A model generated the notes under the pieces. The model was not told where the DNA came from, made no database searches, and saw only the letters and a program-made list of their open reading frames with translations. A DNA stretch of 44,596 bases, taken from contig JAQTNV010000029.1 in the NCBI GenBank assembly GCA_028713675.1, positions 1 through 44,596 on the forward strand, read 5' to 3'. The position numbers and the translations under genes were made by a program. Source of the stretch: a bacterium. GTDB lineage: Bacteria > Desulfobacterota > JAPLJL01. Shown here in pieces: positions 1-6,746 of this stretch; positions within the stretch are counted from its first letter, which is position 1; each line of letters begins with the position of its first letter.

Positions 1-1
1 C

Positions 2-301
2 GCCGGGATGGACTGGGACGGCCGGATCACGCCGGACCAGTTCTGGCAGAGCCGGGTCCTGGGAAACATCCATCAGAAAAAATTCACGGAGATCTGGGAT
101 AACCCGAAGAACCCCACCCTCAAGCGCTTGCGGGAATATCCGCGGCGGATCAAGGGAAGGTGCGGGGAATGCAGGTTCCTGGGAATCTGCAACGGCAATT
201 TCCGGGCCCGGGCCGAAGTGATCCTGCGCGATCCCTGGGCTTCCGACCCCGCGTGTTACCTGAGTGACGAGGAAATCGGCATAAAAGGGCAAAGGGCATA
301 G
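2..301 (+). CDS. ahbC: AhbC-like radical SAM/SPASM protein, C-terminal fragment
   Basis: The reading frame is open from the left edge, so this is the C-terminal ~99 residues of a gene that starts outside the window. The fragment holds the end of a SPASM-type auxiliary cluster region: a CGECRFLGIC stretch followed about 22 residues later by DPACYL. This pattern fits the NirJ/AhbC family. AhbC removes acetate side chains from 12,18-didecarboxysiroheme to give Fe-coproporphyrin III in the siroheme-dependent heme pathway. The neighbours hemB, an AhbD-like protein and an Lrp-type decarboxylase subunit support that reading over NirJ of heme d1 synthesis. The radical SAM CxxxCxxC motif is outside the window, so the assignment rests on the C-terminus and context. 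The last four codons lie inside a heptanucleotide repeat array that continues past the stop. Confidence 0.7.
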   Translation, partial: AGMDWDGRITPDQFWQSRVLGNIHQKKFTEIWDNPKNPTLKRLREYPRRIKGRCGECRFLGICNGNFRARAEVILRDPWASDPACYLSDEEIGIKGQRA

Positions 302-395
302 TGCATAGGGCAGGGGGCAAAATAAGTCAAAATGCCAAACGAAAATACCGATCAAAACGATCTTAACCCTATGCTCTTTGCTCTATGCCCTATGC
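287..395. repeat. Heptanucleotide repeat array, inverted pair (ahbC-hemB gap)
   Basis: Five consecutive 7-nt units (GGGCAAA, GGGCATA, GTGCATA, GGGCAGG, GGGCAAA) occupy 287-321 in exact register and overlap the stop codon of the upstream gene. Four units in the opposite orientation (CCTATGC, TCTTTGC, TCTATGC, CCTATGC) occupy 368-395. The two arms are partly complementary and could form a long imperfect hairpin between the genes. Confidence 0.8.
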
Positions 396-423
396 GATAG
401 TCATTGATCAGTAACCGGTTTCT

Positions 424-447
424 GGTAGCCGCAGGCTTCAGCCTGAG
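424..447. repeat. REP-like hairpin GGTAGCCGCAGGCTTCAGCCTG
   Basis: CAGGCT at 432-437 pairs with AGCCTG at 440-445. The flanking GTAGCCGCAG resembles, in the opposite orientation, the hairpin at 13382-13404, so this appears to be a dispersed element. It lies just upstream of the hemB ribosome binding site (GGAGG at 450-454). Confidence 0.5.
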
Positions 448-458
448 ATGGAGGCATA

Positions 459-1430
459 ATGATATTTCCGGAATATAGGGCGAGAAGATTGAGAAAGACC
501 CCGGCGCTGAGGTCCCTGGTGCAGGAAACGCGGCTCTCAATCAGGGATTTCATTTATCCTCTTTTTATTTTCCCGGGGAAAGGGAAGCAGGAGATCCCCT
601 CCATGCCGGGGGTGTATCGCCTGGGGGTTGAGGATTTGGCCGGGGAGATCAAGGAGATCGAAAAGCTGGGAATCCCGGCGGTGATGCTTTTCGGCCTGCC
701 CAAGTTCAAGGACGCGGTCGGATCGGAAGCTTACAAGGAAAAGGGCGTGATCCAGCAGGCGGTGCGGTCGATCAAGGCCCAGAAGAGCAGCCTGGCGGTA
801 ATCTGCGATCTTTGCCTTTGCGAATATACCGATCACGGCCATTGCGGCAAACTCGAAAACGGTGAGCTGGATAACGACGCCACCCTCGAAATCCTGGCCG
901 AGGTGGTGGTGTCGCAGGCCCGGGCCGGGGCCGACCTGGTGGCTCCCTCCGGCATGATCGACGGCCAGGTGCAGGCCATCCGGGAAGCTTTGGATGAACA
1001 CGGGTTTGAAGGAATTCCGATCATGGCCTATTCGGCCAAGTACGCTTCGGCTTTCTATGGGCCTTTCCGCGACGCGGCCCAGTCCGCGCCCCAGTTCGGC
1101 GACCGGAAGTCCTACCAGATGAATCCGCCCAATGTCCGGGAAGCCCTGCGGGAGATCCAGCTTGATATCGACGAAGGCGCGGATATCGTCATGGTGAAAC
1201 CGGCGCTGGCTTATCTGGATGTGATCGCCCGGGCCCGGATGGAATGCAACCATCCGATCGCGGCCTACAACGTGAGCGGTGAATACTCGATGATCGAGGC
1301 GGCCGCCCGGGCGGGCTTTCTCGAGAGGGAAAGGACGATCATGGAGGTGTTGACGGCCATCAAGCGGGCCGGGGCCGATATGATTATTTCCTATTACGCC
1401 AAGGAAATGGCCAAGGTTCTGGAAAAATGA
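459..1430 (+). CDS. hemB: Delta-aminolevulinic acid dehydratase (porphobilinogen synthase)
   Basis: The 323-residue protein has the usual length and motifs of HemB, which condenses two 5-aminolevulinates into porphobilinogen, the common precursor of siroheme, heme and corrinoids, in the cytoplasm. The two active-site lysines are visible at K194 (MAYSAKYASAFYG) and K247 (IVMVKPALAYLD). Cys119, Cys121 and Cys129 (CLCEYTDHGHC) form the three-cysteine site of the zinc-dependent type. The start ATG follows GGAGG with a short 4-nt spacer. It lies between two Ahb-type radical SAM genes, so early and late heme steps are grouped. The downstream gap carries a palindromic repeat. Confidence 0.97.
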   Translation: MIFPEYRARRLRKTPALRSLVQETRLSIRDFIYPLFIFPGKGKQEIPSMPGVYRLGVEDLAGEIKEIEKLGIPAVMLFGLPKFKDAVGSEAYKEKGVIQQAVRSIKAQKSSLAVICDLCLCEYTDHGHCGKLENGELDNDATLEILAEVVVSQARAGADLVAPSGMIDGQVQAIREALDEHGFEGIPIMAYSAKYASAFYGPFRDAAQSAPQFGDRKSYQMNPPNVREALREIQLDIDEGADIVMVKPALAYLDVIARARMECNHPIAAYNVSGEYSMIEAAARAGFLERERTIMEVLTAIKRAGADMIISYYAKEMAKVLEK

Positions 1431-1434
1431 AAAA

Positions 1435-1523
1435 GTAGGGGCGGGGTTCACCGGTCCTGAGCGAAGCCGAAGGATCCCCGCCTGAAGAACTTTTATCAGG
1501 GAGGGCACCAGGCCCTCCCCTAC
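1435..1523. repeat. GTAGGGG...CCCCTAC palindromic element, copy A
   Basis: The element begins GTAGGGGCGGGGTTCACC and ends GGGAGGGCACCAGGCCCTCCCCTAC-like, with terminal GTAGGGG/CCCCTAC inverted ends and internal GGGAGGGC/GCCCTCCC pairing. This copy carries an extra internal hairpin-like segment containing CCTGAGCGAAGCCGAAGG in the left lobe. Similar copies are at 6623-6687, 6708-6731 (half) and 14541-14596. No ORF lies inside it. Confidence 0.8.
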
Positions 1524-1615
1524 ATTTTATCCTTGAACCGATTTGCATTTAATTTTCATCTGGTTCCGTTAGGAGTATTTGGGAACTAAACTTTATTCTG
1601 AAATTATAGGAATTC

Positions 1616-2689
1616 ATGAATACCGTCCCTCCCTTAAGAATCGTGGCCTGGGAGCTTACCCGCCGGTGCGAGCTGAACTGCCGGCATTGCCGGGCCGGCG
1701 CCAGTACCGAACACGATCCCCTGGAACTGAATACCGCGGAGGCCCTGCGGGTAATCAAGTCTCTGGCCAGTTTCTCAAAGCCGCTTATGATCCTATCCGG
1801 GGGTGACCCGATCCTGAGGGAGGATCTTTTTGACCTGATCCAGGCTGCCCGCGATGCCGGTCTGAAAGTGGTCATGGCCCCCACCGGCGCGAATTTAAAT
1901 CCGGAGATTGCTCAGAAGATCAAGAAGGCCGGAGTGGAACGGTTGAGCATCAGCCTGGATGGGGCTTCGGAAAAAAGCCACGATTCCTTCCGGGGCAGGC
2001 CGGGGGTATTCAATCTGATCATGAAGGGCGTGGGTTTTCTCCGGGAAGCCGGACTTTCATTCCAGGTCAATACCACGGTTACCAAGGCCAATATCGCCGA
2101 GGTTCCCGAAATATATGAGCTGGCCCGGAAGATCGGGGCCCAGGCCTTTCATATTTTTCTGCTGGTGCCGGTGGGGAGAGGCGAAAATCTCCGGGACTGG
2201 GAAATCTCCCCGCAGGAGTATGAAAAAACCCTGCTCTGGATCGCGGGAAAAGAAAAAGAAGGGGCCCTGGAGCTGAAGGCCACCTGCGCGCCCCATTATT
2301 ACCGGATTCTCCAGCAGAAGGGGATTCCGCCCCGGAATCCGGGAGGGCAGGGGTGCCTGGGGGGAAAAAGCTACGCTTTTATCTCGGCCCGGGGCCAGGT
2401 CCAGATCTGCGGGTACCTTCCCTTGCCGGCGGGTGACCTTCGGAAGAATGATTTTGATTTCCCCTCCATCTGGGCCGGTTCCGAGCTCTTCCGGGCCGTG
2501 CGGGAGGTGGATGCCTACCAGGGAAAATGCGGGATCTGCGAGTACAATAAGATCTGCGGCGGATGCCGGGCCCGCGCTTTTGCCTTTGGCGGGAATCATC
2601 TGGGAGAAGAGCCGTTTTGTCTTTATCAACCCAAAAAAGGCAAAGGGCATAGCGCAAAGAGCATAGAGCAAGAAAAGACAAAAGATTAA
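1616..2689 (+). CDS. ahbD: AhbD-like radical SAM/SPASM heme synthase (Fe-coproporphyrin III decarboxylase)
   Basis: This 357-residue protein has the radical SAM motif CELNCRHC at C18, C22 and C25, the GGDP-type SAM motif (SGGDPIL near residue 61) and a C-terminal SPASM-type cysteine cluster (CGYLPL, CGICEYNKICGGC, then FCLY). AhbD converts Fe-coproporphyrin III to heme b by oxidative decarboxylation of two propionates, the last step of the siroheme-dependent pathway. The neighbours hemB, the AhbC-like fragment and an Lrp-type siroheme decarboxylase subunit support AhbD over other SPASM peptide-modifying enzymes. The last ~15 residues (from about 342) are lysine-rich and encoded by a heptanucleotide repeat array, so the original C-terminus has probably been replaced or extended by the repeat. 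Confidence 0.82.
   Translation: MNTVPPLRIVAWELTRRCELNCRHCRAGASTEHDPLELNTAEALRVIKSLASFSKPLMILSGGDPILREDLFDLIQAARDAGLKVVMAPTGANLNPEIAQKIKKAGVERLSISLDGASEKSHDSFRGRPGVFNLIMKGVGFLREAGLSFQVNTTVTKANIAEVPEIYELARKIGAQAFHIFLLVPVGRGENLRDWEISPQEYEKTLLWIAGKEKEGALELKATCAPHYYRILQQKGIPPRNPGGQGCLGGKSYAFISARGQVQICGYLPLPAGDLRKNDFDFPSIWAGSELFRAVREVDAYQGKCGICEYNKICGGCRARAFAFGGNHLGEEPFCLYQPKKGKGHSAKSIEQEKTKD
2638..2672. repeat. Heptanucleotide array inside the ahbD 3' end
   Basis: Five 7-nt units in register (AGGCAAA, GGGCATA, GCGCAAA, GAGCATA, GAGCAAG) are translated as the tail of the upstream protein. The units match the family seen at 287-395 and 8285-8330. Confidence 0.8.
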
Positions 2690-2707
2690 TAAAGAAAAAA
2701 TGGCAAA

Positions 2708-2821
2708 AGGTGAAAAGAGGCTCAAAGGTGAAAGCTCAAAGGTGAAAGGAATTATTTTATCTTTTAACTCGAAACCCGAAACTCGAAACTCGAAACTCGA
2801 AACTCGAAACTAGAAACCAGA
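2708..2821. repeat. Heptanucleotide arrays in the ahbD-ahbB gap
   Basis: Two arrays are present. 2708-2748 alternates GGTGAAA and GCTCAAA units. 2767-2821 holds seven units of ACTCGAA with variants ACCCGAA and ACTAGAA and ends one base before the ATG at 2823. No purine-rich ribosome binding site is visible between the array and the start codon. Confidence 0.85.
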
Positions 2822-2822
2822 T

Positions 2823-3266
2823 ATGGACAAGATCGACGCCCGAATACTTAACCTGGTCCAATCCGGATTCCCGCTGGTGAGTGAACCCTACCGCGAATTG
2901 GCGGGACAGGCGGGGATCCCGGAACGGGAACTGGTCCGCCGGATCAAAAACCTGAAAAAAAAGAGAATTGTCCGGCGAATCGGAGGGGTCTTGAATTCGG
3001 AAAGACTCGGCTACCCCGGGGTCCTGGTCGCGGCCCGGGTTCCGGTTCCGGGCCTGGAACGTCTGGCCCGCATGGTCCAAAAGCATCCGGGGGTAACCCA
3101 TTGCTATGAAAGAAGCGGTGAATTCAATTTCTGGTTTACCCTGCAGGCCAAAAGCCGGCGAAATCTGGAGACGGCACTCCAGGGGCTGGAAAAAGACAGC
3201 GGGATAAAATTTGTCTGTTTACCTTCCCGGAAAAGGTTTAAAATCGATTTCCAGGTTAAATTTTGA
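2823..3266 (+). CDS. ahbB: Lrp/AsnC-type siroheme decarboxylase subunit (AhbA/AhbB family)
   Basis: This 147-residue protein has an N-terminal winged-helix of the Lrp/AsnC type (about 1-60) followed by an RAM-like domain with an HCYERSGEFNFWFTL segment near residues 96-110. Members of this family form the AhbA/AhbB siroheme decarboxylase that yields 12,18-didecarboxysiroheme. Placement directly after the AhbD-like gene supports this over a transcriptional regulator. Only one subunit is in the window; the partner may lie before the left edge. I choose AhbB rather than AhbA from the general look of the sequence, with limited certainty. The start at 2823 abuts a heptamer array and lacks an obvious ribosome binding site. 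Confidence 0.72.
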   Translation: MDKIDARILNLVQSGFPLVSEPYRELAGQAGIPERELVRRIKNLKKKRIVRRIGGVLNSERLGYPGVLVAARVPVPGLERLARMVQKHPGVTHCYERSGEFNFWFTLQAKSRRNLETALQGLEKDSGIKFVCLPSRKRFKIDFQVKF

Positions 3267-3279
3267 CGGGGGTGCCGAT

Positions 3280-3486
3280 TTGGTATATAAAGTGGTGGAA
3301 GTAACACCGGTAACAGACGAAGCATTGGAGAAAACCCTCAATCGATGGACCGGGGAGGGTTACCATTTTGTGGGGATTCAGTTCGCCATGCGGGAATCCT
3401 CTCCGCGCCCGAGCATGGCTTTTGTGATGTTCGCCAAATCCGAAGGAAAACCCCGCTCCCGGGGGAAAAATGACCGAACCGATTGA
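3280..3486 (+). CDS. Small protein, DUF4177-like
   Basis: A TTG start at 3280 preceded by a GACGGGGG stretch gives a 68-residue protein beginning VYKVVEVTPVTDE. The YKVVE start, followed by a short helix and a GEGYHFVGIQ strand, resembles small DUF4177-type proteins of unknown function. An upstream ATG at 3211 in the same frame would overlap the previous gene and is less likely. The 3' end overlaps the next gene by 17 nt, which argues for translational coupling and for the frame being real. Confidence 0.55.
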   Translation: MVYKVVEVTPVTDEALEKTLNRWTGEGYHFVGIQFAMRESSPRPSMAFVMFAKSEGKPRSRGKNDRTD

Positions 3487-3949
3487 GCCCAAAACGACAG
3501 GGGAGACGGATGAGCAGAACCCGGAAAAACCGGAGCTGTTCAACCGTTACCTGGCCAAATTCATCGATTTACTCCTGGTCCTGGCGCTGGCCAAGCTGGA
3601 CCGGATTTTCGGCTTCGTTGCCCCGCTGATGGGGATGACCTACATCCTGATCAGCGATGGTTTTTTCGAGGGGAAAAGCCTGGGGAAAAAATTCGTCGGG
3701 CTCCAGGTGGTGATTGAAAGGGAGACGTTGCTCCCCTGCAATTTCAAACATTCCACCCTCCGTAATCTTCCCATCGGGGTGGTGGTTTTATTTTTAGTCA
3801 TACCTTTCTGGGGGTGGGTCTTGTTTTTCACCCTGGGCCTGGCGATTCTGGGCGTGGAAGCATACCAAATTTATCAGGATCCAAGCGGGTTGAGACTGGG
3901 TGATCTGATCGCGGAAACCAGGGTTTTGGAAACAAAAAACCCGGGTTGA
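3470..3949 (+). CDS. RDD family membrane protein
   Basis: This 159-residue protein has a polar N-terminus (about 1-22) and then the RDD pattern: RYLAKFIDLLL near residues 26-36, hydrophobic segments near 33-65, GKSLGKKFVGLQVV near 68-81, and two closely spaced membrane segments near 100-130. RDD proteins are small inner-membrane proteins of mostly unknown function. The canonical Arg-Asp-Asp is reduced here to KFID. The ATG lies inside the end of the small upstream gene, and the stop overlaps the TTG start of tadB, so the genes are probably translated in sequence as one operon. Confidence 0.7.
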   Translation: MTEPIEPKTTGETDEQNPEKPELFNRYLAKFIDLLLVLALAKLDRIFGFVAPLMGMTYILISDGFFEGKSLGKKFVGLQVVIERETLLPCNFKHSTLRNLPIGVVVLFLVIPFWGWVLFFTLGLAILGVEAYQIYQDPSGLRLGDLIAETRVLETKNPG

Positions 3950-4806
3950 ACTTGGATCAGCTGCTGCCAATCATTCTCCTCGTAAGTTTCGGATTATTTT
4001 TCTTTCTTTCCTGGTCCGGGGTTGAGCTTTTTTCCCGGGGATTCAAAAAATACGAAGAGCGGTATCTGGCCCGCACCGCCGGGGTCCTGGATGAGATGTT
4101 TCTTCCCTTTAATCCCGAACAGATTTTTTACCTGAACATCATTTCCGTCGTGGTCCTGGCCCTGGTCTTTTTTCTGCTGACCCGGAGCCTGTTCCTGGGA
4201 CTGCTTTTCGGGGTGCTCGGGTATTTTCTGCCCCGGTTGATTTTTTTCTGGGCCAAGCGAAAGAGAAGGGCCCGGCTGGAAGAACAGCTGGTGGACGCGA
4301 TCGACGCGGTGGCCAATTCCCTGAAAGCGGGGTTCAGCCTGGTCCAGGCCCTGGAACTCCTTTCCCGGGAAGGTTCCCCTCCGCTTTCCCAGGAGATTGC
4401 CCTGGTGGTCCGGGAAGCGGCCCTCGGGGTTAACTTCGAGGACGCGTTAAAAAACCTGGGGGAAAGGACGAAGAGCGAGGACTTCGACCTGGTGATAACC
4501 GCCGTCCTGATCGCCCGGGGGGTGGGAGGAAACCTGTCCGAGACTTTTACCCGTCTGGCGGCCACCATCCGGCAGCGGAATATCATCCGGGGGAAGATCA
4601 GGTCCCTGACCGCCCAGGGAAAAATGCAGGGGATCGTTATCGGGTCGTTACCGGTGGTTTTGGGCCTGGCCCTGTACCTGATCGAGCCGAACATGGTCCT
4701 GGTCCTTTTCCGGGAGCCCCTGGGCTGGGCCATCCTGACGGCGGTGCTTTTCTGCGAGGGAATCGGGGCGTTTTTCATCTGGAGGATAATCACCATTGAT
4801 GTCTAA
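3946..4806 (+). CDS. tadB: Tad/Flp pilus inner-membrane platform protein TadB
   Basis: This 286-residue protein has N-terminal membrane segments, a type II secretion F domain (about residues 110-235, including DAIDAVANSLKAGFSLVQAL and the E-x-x-G-like turn before NFEDAL), and two C-terminal membrane segments. TadB and TadC form the inner-membrane platform on which the TadA ATPase drives Flp pilus assembly. The start is probably the TTG overlapping the stop of the RDD gene (TTGA). tadC follows with overlap. No tadA or flp pilin gene is visible in the window. Confidence 0.87.
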   Translation: MNLDQLLPIILLVSFGLFFFLSWSGVELFSRGFKKYEERYLARTAGVLDEMFLPFNPEQIFYLNIISVVVLALVFFLLTRSLFLGLLFGVLGYFLPRLIFFWAKRKRRARLEEQLVDAIDAVANSLKAGFSLVQALELLSREGSPPLSQEIALVVREAALGVNFEDALKNLGERTKSEDFDLVITAVLIARGVGGNLSETFTRLAATIRQRNIIRGKIRSLTAQGKMQGIVIGSLPVVLGLALYLIEPNMVLVLFREPLGWAILTAVLFCEGIGAFFIWRIITIDV

Positions 4807-5692
4807 CTGGCTTTATCTTCCCGGGATCTCGCTGCTGCTTTTCGGGGCGCTTTTCTTCCTGGCGCGGGGGCTCTGGCCTTCCCCGGTGGAAGGGCCGAAA
4901 CTCCCCGGGGCGCTGATCTCGGAACGGGAGCGCCTGCTCGGAGCCTCGCCGGCCTATCGGGTTTTTATCCGTCTGGCCGGCTACCTTTCCGGCTGGATCC
5001 CGGAATCCCGCTGGCAGAATTATTTTGCCGGGGTCCGGAAAAGATTGATTTCCGCCGGTTCGCCCCTGGCCCTGGCCCCTCCCGAATTTCTGGCCCTGAA
5101 GATTATGGGCGCTTTCACGGCCTTGGCCCTGGGGCTTCTGCTGGGTTTCCTGTGGTCGATGGGAATCTGGATCCCGGCGGCCGGCATTTTCGGGTTCATG
5201 TATCCCGACATCTGGCTCAGGGACAAACGCCTGAAGCGACAGCGCCGGATCCTGAAGGAAATGCCGTATCAGCTTGATCTGCTGACTTTATCCGTCGAAG
5301 CCGGGCTGGATTTCTCCAGCGGCCTGGAACGGATAATCGCCAAGGCGAGTCCGGGGCCGCTCCGGGATGAATTTTTTCTGACCCTGCAGGAAATGAAAAT
5401 TGGGAGAAGCCGGCTGGATTCACTCAAGGGCCTGGCGGGCAGGATGAACATCCCGGATATCAGTACCCTGATTTCCTCGCTGATCCAGGCGGAGGAAATG
5501 GGTTCCGGTCTGGGGCCCACCCTGCGGGTCCAGTCCGATCAGTTTCGAAACAAACGTTTTCAGCGGGCCGAGAAACTGGCGATGGAAGCCCCGGTAAAGA
5601 TGATATTTCCCCTGCTTTTTATCTTTATCTGCGTGTTTATCATGCTTTTCGGATCGGTCATCCTGAGCGCGTTCAAGGGAGGGATATTTTGA
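4799..5692 (+). CDS. tadC: Tad/Flp pilus inner-membrane platform protein TadC
   Basis: This 297-residue TadC-type protein has N-terminal hydrophobic segments (about 5-25 and 100-130), a T2SSF domain containing LDLLTLSVEAGLDFSSGLE near residues 155-175 and AEEMGSGLGPTLR near 232-244, and a terminal membrane helix. I prefer the ATG at 4799 over the adjacent TTG at 4796. The gene overlaps tadB by 8 nt, and its stop overlaps the TTG start of the next gene, so the three form one translationally coupled unit. Confidence 0.87.
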   Translation: MSNWLYLPGISLLLFGALFFLARGLWPSPVEGPKLPGALISERERLLGASPAYRVFIRLAGYLSGWIPESRWQNYFAGVRKRLISAGSPLALAPPEFLALKIMGAFTALALGLLLGFLWSMGIWIPAAGIFGFMYPDIWLRDKRLKRQRRILKEMPYQLDLLTLSVEAGLDFSSGLERIIAKASPGPLRDEFFLTLQEMKIGRSRLDSLKGLAGRMNIPDISTLISSLIQAEEMGSGLGPTLRVQSDQFRNKRFQRAEKLAMEAPVKMIFPLLFIFICVFIMLFGSVILSAFKGGIF

Positions 5693-6504
5693 ACCCCGGC
5701 GGGCTTGTTCGACTGGGGGCCGCGGCTGCTTATCTCTGGGGGGCGGTTATGCCGGTGGAATCGTGGGGCGAGCCTGCCCCGGAAACCCGTTCCTGGTCGG
5801 ATAAATTGCAGGCCGGCTCCCTGGCTTACGAGAACCTGGAATTCGCTGAAGCCTCCCGGATTTTGAAAGAGGTGATTTCCGTCCTGGAAGAGGGGCGGGA
5901 GGGCAGGGATACCATTAAAATCCTGGCCCGGGCCGATCTTTATCTCGGCATGGTTTACCTGGCCGAAGGCTTGGAATCGCTGGCGGAGAAACAGTTTGAC
6001 TCCGCTTCTCTTTTGGATCCGGGCCTGGTTTTGGACCCCCAGCTTTTTCCCCCGGAAATCATCGCGGGTTTCAGCCGGGCCAAGTCCCGGATTGAGTCTC
6101 GCGGCCGGATCAGCCTGAAAGTGGAAACCCGGCCCGCGGGAGCCGAGATATTTTTTGACGGACGTCCGGTGGGGAAAGGTCCGCTTTCTTTATCGGTAAT
6201 TCCCGGGACCCACTATCTCTCGGCGGAAAACGCCGAAGGGCCCTTCCCGGGTCGGAAGCTGGAGTTAAAAGCCCGGGAGGAAGCGCGGGTGCTTCTGGAA
6301 CTGGGGAAGGTCCCGGCAGTAAGCGTCGCCCCCGCGATCGGGAGCGGCGCTAAATCGCCTCGCAGCCCCTGGTGGAAGAAAAAAGCGGTAATCATCGGAG
6401 GGTCAGCCCTGGTGTTGGGAACGGTGACCGCGGTCGTCCTGATTTGCGTGCTGAAAGGGAAGGGCGGCTCGGGAGAGACCGGAGCGGTTTTCGTAAGATG
6501 GTGA
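5689..6504 (+). CDS. PEGA-domain envelope protein with TPR-like region and C-terminal membrane helix
   Basis: This 271-residue protein begins with a hydrophobic signal-like segment (about 5-25). A helical TPR-like stretch follows (about 40-105, with LAYENLEFAEASRIL and ADLYLGMVYLAEG). A PEGA domain lies at about 138-205 (GRISLKVETRPAGAEIFFDG, then PVGKGPL). A membrane helix lies near 230-255. PEGA domains are extracytoplasmic beta modules common beside secretion and pilus genes. The overlap with tadC suggests a role in the Tad machine, perhaps at the periplasmic side, but the function is inferred from position only. The start is a TTG overlapping the tadC stop. Confidence 0.7.
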   Translation: MNPGGLVRLGAAAAYLWGAVMPVESWGEPAPETRSWSDKLQAGSLAYENLEFAEASRILKEVISVLEEGREGRDTIKILARADLYLGMVYLAEGLESLAEKQFDSASLLDPGLVLDPQLFPPEIIAGFSRAKSRIESRGRISLKVETRPAGAEIFFDGRPVGKGPLSLSVIPGTHYLSAENAEGPFPGRKLELKAREEARVLLELGKVPAVSVAPAIGSGAKSPRSPWWKKKAVIIGGSALVLGTVTAVVLICVLKGKGGSGETGAVFVRW

Positions 6505-6513
6505 TCAGAAAAC

Positions 6514-6619
6514 AGTTTCGAGTTTCTGGTTCCGAGTTTCGAGTTAAAAGGCAGAAACAAAGGGTTCAAGGGGCCTGGGGTTCAAGTGGAAAAAATAAGT
6601 TTGGAGTTTCTGCTTTCTA
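6514..6619. repeat. Heptanucleotide array (reverse orientation)
   Basis: Units AGTTTCG, AGTTTCT, GGTTCCG, AGTTTCG and AGTTAAA occupy 6514-6548 in register. A shorter TTTGGAGTTTCTGCTTTCTAG remnant ends near 6619. This is the reverse complement of the CGAAACT family. Confidence 0.75.
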
Positions 6620-6622
6620 GCT

Positions 6623-6731
6623 GTAGGGGCGGGGTTTATCCCCGCCCGAGAATCTTTCGCCCGGGAGGGCACAAGGCCCTCCCCTACGAAGAACGACTTA
6701 TTCGGTTGTAGGGGCGGGGTTTATCCCCGCC
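6623..6731. repeat. GTAGGGG...CCCCTAC palindromic element, copy B plus half copy
   Basis: A full copy at 6623-6687 has two lobes, GGCGGGG/CCCCGCC and GGGAGGGC/GGCCCTCCC, bounded by GTAGGGG and CCCCTAC. A left-lobe-only copy follows at 6708-6731, about 15 nt before the start of the Kelch lipoprotein gene. Confidence 0.85.
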
Positions 6732-6746
6732 TAAAAAAAAGGAAAT

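Noticed and set aside
537..1508. Open frame of 323 codons on the minus strand opposite hemB
   Set aside because: Shadow of hemB; HemB motifs are unambiguous on the plus strand.
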